From the NCBI GenBank assembly GCA_016125385.1, contig WGLV01000051.1:56570-120569 (forward strand): a stretch of 64,000 nucleotides of DNA, read 5' to 3'. The position numbers and the translations under genes were made by a program. This document shows positions 57,826 to 64,000 of this stretch, in pieces (position 1 is the stretch's first letter; each line of letters begins with the position of its first letter). Below the pieces are notes generated by a model. It had not been told where the DNA came from, did not search any database, and worked only from the letters and a program-made list of their open reading frames with translations. This DNA is from a bacterium (GTDB lineage: Bacteria; Hinthialibacterota; Hinthialibacteria; Hinthialibacterales; Hinthialibacteraceae).

Positions 57826-59016
57826 ATGGCGATCCCGAGGCGAAACGTATTCGTCCAACTGCTGGGCGCGGCGCTGGGGCTGAGCGCGGCGAGACGCGCC
57901 GCCGCCGCTTCTCCCGTATGCGATTTCTGTCATGAGGAAATCGACGGGCGTTATTTCATTTATAAATCGAATCGGACGCGCGTCACCATCTGCGCCTCAT
58001 GCGATCAGAAATACCCCAAGTGCGAGGCGTGCCGACTGCCCCAACAACCCGGCGACATCATTCTTCAGCGCGGCGAACGGCTATGCCGCGAGTGCGCCGC
58101 TTCGGCGAAATATTGCTCTATCTGCCAGAAACGCATTGAGGGCCGCTATTACCAGTTCACGGAAAAAGACGGCAAAGGCCAGCCGAGCCTGTATTGCGCC
58201 ACGTGTTACGCACACGCGCCCAAATGCGTGGTATGTAACCGCCCGACGCCGCGCGAGCGACTCGACGCCGCCTCGGGCGCGTGTCTCGATTGCCTGAAAG
58301 ACCTGCCGGTGTGCAAGGCGTGCGGAGTGGCCATCGTGGGGCGGTATTACGAGTTTGAACATACCGACGGGAAATATTGCGAAAACTGCAAACGCAACCG
58401 TCCCGCGTGTTATACCTGCGGCGTTCCAGTCGGAAAGAACTACTGGAAATTCGACGATGGGCGCTCGATTTGTGAAGACTGCCACGCGCGAGCCATTTTC
58501 GACAAAGACCAGATCGTCAAAATCATGGATGAAGTCGAGCAGCTCTTGCAGCGGCGATACAACATGGTCCTCAAGACGCGTTTTCAACTCAGCGTTCAAC
58601 CGTTGAATTCGACCTCGCTGACTCAGGCGCGCAAGGCGAAGGAAGGGCTTTCAGACGCCAGCCCGCTGGTGGGAGCCGAACTCGGGCTTTATCGCAACGT
58701 CAACGGGCAGGCGGAAATATTTCTGCTGTACGGTCTGCCTCGTGAGATGATTTATGAAACCGCCGCTCATGAATACGCTCATGCGTGGCATTACGAGCAG
58801 GACTGCCCCTTCGATCAATCTCTCGACATCAAGGAAGGCTTCGCGCAATGGGCCGCGGCGAAGATTCTGGAGATCAAAGGGTTCAAACAGGCGCTGGAAA
58901 AACTGGAAGACCGCCGCGACCGGTATTATGGAACCGGCTATCAGCGCTTCAAGGCGGTTGAAAAAAAACTCGGCGTGCGCGGCGTGTTCGACTACCTCAC
59001 CAAACAGAAACGCTAA
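57826..59016 (+). CDS. exported LIM-like zinc-finger/DA1-like metallopeptidase
   Basis: Signal-like MAIPRRNVFVQLLGAALGLSAARRAAAA; 12 CxxC motifs; C-terminal YETAAHEYAHAWHYEQDCPFDQSLDIKEGFAQWAA (HExxH + downstream EGFAQW). Confidence 0.8.
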   Translation: MAIPRRNVFVQLLGAALGLSAARRAAAASPVCDFCHEEIDGRYFIYKSNRTRVTICASCDQKYPKCEACRLPQQPGDIILQRGERLCRECAASAKYCSICQKRIEGRYYQFTEKDGKGQPSLYCATCYAHAPKCVVCNRPTPRERLDAASGACLDCLKDLPVCKACGVAIVGRYYEFEHTDGKYCENCKRNRPACYTCGVPVGKNYWKFDDGRSICEDCHARAIFDKDQIVKIMDEVEQLLQRRYNMVLKTRFQLSVQPLNSTSLTQARKAKEGLSDASPLVGAELGLYRNVNGQAEIFLLYGLPREMIYETAAHEYAHAWHYEQDCPFDQSLDIKEGFAQWAAAKILEIKGFKQALEKLEDRRDRYYGTGYQRFKAVEKKLGVRGVFDYLTKQKR

Positions 59017-59130
59017 GCCGCCACGCGGCAGCGGCGCGCCATGCTTCGATTTCGTCCTCCATACTGCTAGAGTCATCCATACCCTCAGATGAGGGCGTCA
59101 ATTCATTTCATAATCAATCATTGAGTCAGC

Positions 59131-60459
59131 ATGACCAAACCCAATTCACTGGAACAAGGCGTTTGCATCGTCCGCCGATCGGGCGGTCTCACGGGCCGGA
59201 TTCGAGTCCCCGGCGATAAATCGATCTCGCATCGCGCGGTGATGATGTCGTCGCTCGCGGACGGCGTTTCGGCCATATCCGGCTTTCTGGAAAGCGAAGA
59301 CTGCATCGCCACCCTGCGCGCCTTCGAAGCGATGGGCGTGCGTTCGGAACAGCGAGAGGACGCACTGGTGATTCACGGCCGGGGCGGCGCGCTCTCGGAG
59401 CCGGACGACGTGCTCGACATGGGCAACTCGGGGACCGGATCGCGCCTGTTGCTGGGTGTATTGGCCGGGCAGGATTTCTGCGCGGCGCTGACCGGCGACG
59501 CATCGTTGCGTGGACGGCCGATGGCGCGCGTCACGGAACCGTTAAGCCGCATGGGCGCGCGCTTTATGGGCCGCGACGGCGGGCGCAAACTGCCGCTGAT
59601 GACGCAAGGCGGCGGACTGAAAGGCATCGAATACGCCTCCCCCGTGGCAAGCGCACAGATTAAATCGGCCATTCTGCTGGCGGGGCTTTTCGCCGAGGGT
59701 AAAACCACCATCGTTGAGCCAGGCCCCTCGCGCGACCATACCGAGCGGATGCTGCGGTCTTACGGCGTTGAAGTACAAAGCGAAAACGGGCGCGTTTCGC
59801 TTCGCGGCGGGCAGACGCTTCGAACGCGGGATCTCGACGTGCCGGGAGATCCTTCATCGGCTGCGTTTTTTACCATCGGCGCGCTGATCACGCCGGAGTC
59901 GGACCTCATTCTGGAAAACGTGGGGATCAATCCGACCCGCACCGGTCTGTACGACGTGCTGCTCGACATGGGCGCGGATATCGCTTTCGAAAACGAACGG
60001 TTATGCGGCGATGAACCGGTCGCCGATCTGCATGTCAGGCACTCGCCGTTGCGCGGCGTGCGCGTCGGCGGCGACACGGTGGTTCGCATGATCGACGAAT
60101 TCCCGATTTTTTCGGTGGCGGCGGCCTTCGCGGAAGGCGAATCGACGGTGGAAGGCGCGGAAGAACTGAGAGTGAAGGAATCGGACCGCATTGCGGTGAT
60201 GGTCGGCCTGCTGGGACGCATGGGCGCCCGCATTGAAGAACGCCCCGATGGGTTTACGGTCAGCGGCGGCGCCCCGCTGAGCGGAGCGCAAACCGATTCG
60301 AAGGGAGATCACCGCGTGGCGATGTCGGCGGCGATCGCCGCGTTGAATGCATCCGGCGACACCCTCATTCGCGGCATCGCCCCCATCGCGACCTCGTTTC
60401 CGGGATTTTTCGACCTGCTGAACCAGACGGCGCCGGGGTGCGCGGAGGTATTGGAATGA
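59131..60459 (+). CDS. aroA: 3-phosphoshikimate 1-carboxyvinyltransferase
   Basis: RIRVPGDKSISHRAVMMSSLADG, LDMGNSGTGSRLLLGVLAGQ, LRVKESDRIAVM. Confidence 0.96.
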   Translation: MTKPNSLEQGVCIVRRSGGLTGRIRVPGDKSISHRAVMMSSLADGVSAISGFLESEDCIATLRAFEAMGVRSEQREDALVIHGRGGALSEPDDVLDMGNSGTGSRLLLGVLAGQDFCAALTGDASLRGRPMARVTEPLSRMGARFMGRDGGRKLPLMTQGGGLKGIEYASPVASAQIKSAILLAGLFAEGKTTIVEPGPSRDHTERMLRSYGVEVQSENGRVSLRGGQTLRTRDLDVPGDPSSAAFFTIGALITPESDLILENVGINPTRTGLYDVLLDMGADIAFENERLCGDEPVADLHVRHSPLRGVRVGGDTVVRMIDEFPIFSVAAAFAEGESTVEGAEELRVKESDRIAVMVGLLGRMGARIEERPDGFTVSGGAPLSGAQTDSKGDHRVAMSAAIAALNASGDTLIRGIAPIATSFPGFFDLLNQTAPGCAEVLE

Positions 60460-61152
60460 GCGCGCGCAAACCAATCATCGCGATCGACGGCCCCGTGGGC
60501 GTGGGCAAAAGCAGCGTGGCCGCGTCGCTCGCCGAGCGGCTGGGGCTGGTTTATATCGACACCGGCGCGATGTACCGCTGCGTCACGCTGATGGCGCAAC
60601 GCGCGGGCCTTTCGCTTGACGACGCCGAAGCCGTCGCGGAACTGGCGCAACGAATCGGCATCCACTTTGAACGGCGCGACGGCGGCTTGCGCGTGATCTG
60701 CGAAGGAGAAGACGTCTCGGAGGCGATCCGCGCGCCCGAGGTCAGTCGGGGGACATCGCCGGTGGCCGACAACCCCGCCGTGCGCGAACGCATGGTGGCG
60801 CTGCAACAGGAAATGGGGCGCGCCGGGGGCGTTGTAATGGAAGGCCGCGACATCGGGACGGTGGTGTTTCCGAACGCGGAGATCAAAATTTATCTCGACG
60901 CCGACCCGAAAATCCGGGCGGAACGGCGGCATCGCCAGTTGATCGCCAACGGGAAGCCATCCGACTTTGAGAAAACCTATAACGATCTGATGGAGCGCGA
61001 CCGGCGCGACGCCGTGCGCCCCGTAGGCGCGCTTCGCGTGGCCGATGGCGCCATCGTGGTCGATTCATCCCACTTGAGCGAGAGCGAGGTCATCGAACAA
61101 CTCTACCACCTCGCGACGAATCACCCCTCATGGACCCCGTCGGTGTGCTAGA
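60456..61152 (+). CDS. cmk: cytidylate kinase
   Basis: Start reassigned to MSARKPIIAIDGPVGVGKSSVAASLAERLG (ATGA overlap with aroA stop); YIDTGAMYRCVTL, MEGRDIGTVVFPNAEIKIYLDA. Confidence 0.95.
61104..61145. repeat. 42-bp direct repeat, left copy (3' end of cmk)
   Basis: taccacctcgcgacgaatcacccctcatggaccccgtcggtg. Confidence 0.95.
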
Positions 61153-61236
61153 ATAAGGCGCGCATCAATTGATTCTCACATACCCTTTCATTCTTACTGT
61201 ACTGCCATGAAAAACCGCCATGAAAGGACAACGAGC

Positions 61237-61434
61237 ATGGCCACGATCACAATCACTCTTTCCCAGGACCAACACACAAAACTGAAAGAGTTGGCCGAGC
61301 GTTTTCAGATCAGCCCTGAAGACATGGCGCGAGCCAGCCTTGAAGAATTGCTCTCTGATCCGGACGAGGTCTTTCAAAACGCGGCGAATCATGTCCTCCA
61401 CAAAAACGCGGAACTCTATCAACGGTTGGCCTGA
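61237..61434 (+). CDS. antitoxin partner of Doc-like toxin
   Basis: MATITITLSQDQHTKLKELAERFQISPEDMARASLEELLSDPDEVFQNAANHVLHKNAELYQRLA; TGATG overlap with toxin. Confidence 0.8.
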   Translation: MATITITLSQDQHTKLKELAERFQISPEDMARASLEELLSDPDEVFQNAANHVLHKNAELYQRLA

Positions 61435-61820
61435 TGCGCTATCTGACGCTTGGAGAGACGCTGGCGCTCCATCACATGGTCATGCGGCAATCCGGCGGAT
61501 GCGAGGGGTTGCGCGACATCAACGCGCTGGAGTCAGCAATCTCCCAACCCAGAATGACATTCGGGGGTGAAGCGTTATATCAAACGATGATCGAAAAAGC
61601 CTCCGCTCTCGGTTTCTCGATCATCATGAACCACCCTTTTATCGATGGGAACAAGCGAACCGGTCACGCGGCGATGGAAGTATTTCTGATTTTGAATGGT
61701 TTTGAAATTAACGCCTCCGTTGAACAGCAAGAAAAAGTCATTTTGGCGTTGGCATCCGGGAACTTGCAGCGTGATGAGTTCACCGAATGGCTTCGGCTTC
61801 ACCTTGTGGAAAAGACATGA
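61434..61820 (+). CDS. Doc-family (Fic fold) toxin
   Basis: MRYLTLGETLALHHMVMRQSGGCEGLRDINALESAISQPRMTFGG...MNHPFIDGNKRTGHAAMEVFL (HPFxxGNKRT). Confidence 0.93.
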   Translation: MRYLTLGETLALHHMVMRQSGGCEGLRDINALESAISQPRMTFGGEALYQTMIEKASALGFSIIMNHPFIDGNKRTGHAAMEVFLILNGFEINASVEQQEKVILALASGNLQRDEFTEWLRLHLVEKT

Positions 61821-61865
61821 GGATTAATCAGCTCGACTTTATTCGGGTGCGTTAATTATTGTATT

Positions 61866-61907
61866 TACCACCTCGCGGCGAATCACCCCTCATGGACCCC
61901 GTCGGTG
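61866..61907. repeat. 42-bp direct repeat, right copy
   Basis: taccacctcgcggcgaatcacccctcatggaccccgtcggtg; 41/42 identical to 61104-61145. Confidence 0.95.
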
Positions 61908-62004
61908 AGTTGATGCAAAATTCCATTCTCCGGTTTCCTGTTGTAAGAATGGCCGGGATGATATGTTCCGTTCATCTCATATCGATGAAGAAAGGAACTG
62001 AAAA

Positions 62005-62607
62005 ATGACCACATCTTTCATACAATATCAGATTCTTGTCACTTTGAATGAATCAGACCCTCCTATCTGGCGGCGGCTGATTGTTCCCTCGACTCTGTCG
62101 TTGGGAGATATGCAGAACGTGCTTCAGTTCGCGATGGGTTGGCATAATTCACATTTGCATAAGTTCGTCACAATGCAGGGGGAATATGGACCAGTCGGAT
62201 TCGGACTGGGTTTGCGTAACGAGCAATCGATCCTCCTCTCTGACGTATTGATTTCAGAAGAAACAGCCATCGTATATCAATATGACTTCGGAGACTGTTG
62301 GGAGCATCTGATTATTTTGGAAAAAATCATGGAGGATTCCGCAGGCAAGCCCGCAATTCGTTGCATCGCTGGTGAAAGGGCTTGTCCGCCTGAAGACTGC
62401 GGTGGAATCATCGGCTATACGGAATTACTCGATATCATCGGGGACGACTCCCATCCCGAACACGCGAGCATACTCGAATGGCTCGGAGGTCCGTTTGATC
62501 CGGATCATTTCGACCTCGCCGCGGTGAATCGGAAATTAGCGAAGATCAAGCCTGCCAGCCAGGCGAAACGAACAAAGCGGAAGAGCCGCAAGCAGCCTGA
62601 CTCCTGA
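62005..62607 (+). CDS. plasmid pRiA4b ORF-3-like protein
   Basis: YQILVTLNESDPPIWRRLIVPSTLSLGDMQNVLQFAMGWHNSHLHKF...YQYDFGDCWEHLIILEKI...CPPEDCGGIIGYTELLDI. Confidence 0.9.
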   Translation: MTTSFIQYQILVTLNESDPPIWRRLIVPSTLSLGDMQNVLQFAMGWHNSHLHKFVTMQGEYGPVGFGLGLRNEQSILLSDVLISEETAIVYQYDFGDCWEHLIILEKIMEDSAGKPAIRCIAGERACPPEDCGGIIGYTELLDIIGDDSHPEHASILEWLGGPFDPDHFDLAAVNRKLAKIKPASQAKRTKRKSRKQPDS

Positions 62608-62721
62608 GGAGACGTTGCTCATATCGGAATGCGCCGCCGGAGCAGTATCGGCATGTTTTCACAAATTACATGGTAACCGTAACGTGCGTATATTTTCTAC
62701 GCCGATGAATCGGATTCTTAC

Positions 62722-63672
62722 TTAAATCTCATCAAATCGTGTAATACAGTTACGCCCGTTTTCTTTCGAGTAATATAGCGCCGCATCGGCTTCATGGATC
62801 AGATCGGTGTGTGATTTGATCTTTTCGTGGAACTCAGATACGCCCACGCTGATTGTGACGGGAATTTTTTTATCTTCAAATGAAATGAGAGTTTTTTCAA
62901 CATTCTTACGAAACCGCTCCAGCGCGCAGATCGATTCATTCAGTTTCGTGCCTGGCAATACAACGGCGAATTCTTCTCCCCCATACCTCCCCACGATATC
63001 GGATATCCGCATCGTATTGAGCGCCTGCAAGGCGATATGACGCAACACCTCATCTCCAGCCAAATGGCCGTACGTATCGTTGACCTTTTTAAAATGATCC
63101 AGATCAAACATCGCGAATGTTAACGGGAGTTTATATCGGCTTGCGCGGCTGATTTCCACGATAATCTGTTTTTCCAGTTGTCTCCGATTGATTAAACCGG
63201 TTAATCCATCCTGATTGCTTAACTTTTCCATTGAAACCAATGTCGTCTGCAATTTCCGCTGATAAATCGCCGTATCGGTTGCATCAGCAAGCGAGACACA
63301 TACATACGCAACCTGATTTTTTTCATTTTTGATGGGAATAAAGGTACAATCCTGGAACATATACTCCACATCGCCGGTGATAGGGCGGTGATGTTCAAAA
63401 TGGAAAAGATATGGGCGGTGTTCCCAAGAGGTAAATGAATAATTATTTAAAATAAAGACGCTTTGAAGTTTACGCTTCAACCATGCCTTGGGCAATTCGG
63501 GAAACACGGAAAACAGATTTTCACCAATTACGCTTGACGCACTCTTTCCGCTGTGCGTCTCCATGTAATGATTCCATTCTACAATGGTGTAATCTATAGT
63601 CACAACAAAAATACCAGTATTAATTCGTTCAATGATATTTTTATAAAACAAATCGGGCAAAGATGCAGGCAT
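62722..63672 (-). CDS. PAS-GGDEF diguanylate cyclase
   Basis: Start reassigned to MPASLPDLFYKNIIERINTGIFVVTIDYTIVEWNHYMETHSGKSASSVIG (PAS); DGLTGLINRRQLEKQI, DLDHFKKVNDTYGHLAGDEVL, RYGGEEFAVVLPG. Confidence 0.93.
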   Translation of the reverse strand: MPASLPDLFYKNIIERINTGIFVVTIDYTIVEWNHYMETHSGKSASSVIGENLFSVFPELPKAWLKRKLQSVFILNNYSFTSWEHRPYLFHFEHHRPITGDVEYMFQDCTFIPIKNEKNQVAYVCVSLADATDTAIYQRKLQTTLVSMEKLSNQDGLTGLINRRQLEKQIIVEISRASRYKLPLTFAMFDLDHFKKVNDTYGHLAGDEVLRHIALQALNTMRISDIVGRYGGEEFAVVLPGTKLNESICALERFRKNVEKTLISFEDKKIPVTISVGVSEFHEKIKSHTDLIHEADAALYYSKENGRNCITRFDEI

Positions 63673-63864
63673 TACAATACCTCTAACCATTTTTCCAGGG
63701 ATTTGGCGATTTTTTCGAGAGATCGTTCAGAAAGAAAAATCAGAATATGGCTCGTAAAACATCCTTCTTCCAAACTGAAGGCGACTTTAAACAACAAAGA
63801 ATAATTCCATGGAAACTCATGTTTTTCAAAAAAGGTTTTCAAAAAAGTTTTTTCTTCAAAAATT
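63672..63864 (-). pseudogene. 3' remnant of a gene (CheC/CheX-like end) interrupted by an IS-like end, overlapping the GGDEF start (TAATG)
   Basis: Open minus frame from the putative IS boundary: PIFEEKTFLKTFFEKHEFPWNYSLLFKVAFSLEEGCFTSHILIFLSERSLEKIAKSLEKWLEVL*; stop TAA overlaps ATG of the GGDEF gene. Confidence 0.5.
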
Positions 63865-64000
63865 GGTTCGTTCTAAGAATCTGTGCGTTGGGTAGACATG
63901 GAAACACGCGCTAACTCGTGTAATCTCAGTTTGCTGAGAACATAAGAAGCACGAGGGGAAGCGCGTGTTATTAAAGAGTATCATCAAAAAGACCTTAGGG
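63865..64000 (+). mobile_element. putative left end of an insertion sequence (ISL3-like), truncated by window end
   Basis: ggttcgttctaagaatctgtgcgttgggta end-like sequence, nested hairpin 63903-63969 covering SD (gagggg) and a GTG start, then frame VLLKSIIKKTLG. Confidence 0.45.

Overview
High-GC bacterial chromosomal window, mostly housekeeping and secreted-protein genes with several small accessory insertions. The organism was not identified. Recognisable genes: UvrD/Rep-type helicase (partial), APC permease, O-methyltransferase, hypF-hypC-hypD-hypE, two Tat-type sugar-metabolism proteins (TIM-barrel isomerase and Gfo/Idh/MocA), M32 carboxypeptidase, cupin, class I DAHP synthase, mnmA, ubiA/ubiX, an acidic DUF2325-like protein, a glycan/polysaccharide cluster (PNGase F-like, beta-helix, alginate-lyase-like, CehA/McbA-like), NhaD-type antiporter, elbB, AmiC-LysM amidase, radical SAM, OprB-type porin, a bacterial LIM/DA1-like peptidase, aroA-cmk, Phd/Doc-like TA, a pRiA4b ORF-3-like gene and a GGDEF protein. 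The most interesting non-ORF signals are: (1) two paralogous sRNA candidates at 10.88-11.36 kb, each with a sigma54-type -24/-12 promoter at the same distance (57 nt) from a CCUCCCC anti-Shine-Dalgarno motif and a shared terminator; (2) a Doc TA module bracketed by a 42-bp near-perfect duplication of the cmk 3' end; (3) an HEPN-like two-gene island bracketed by related 3' gene ends; (4) an IS-like left end with an SD/start-sequestering hairpin at the right window edge that interrupts a gene upstream of the GGDEF gene; (5) an orphan YefM/Phd-like antitoxin with an in-frame stop; (6) a secreted 12xCxxC LIM/DA1-like peptidase. All calls come from reading the sequence only; no searches or folding programs were run.
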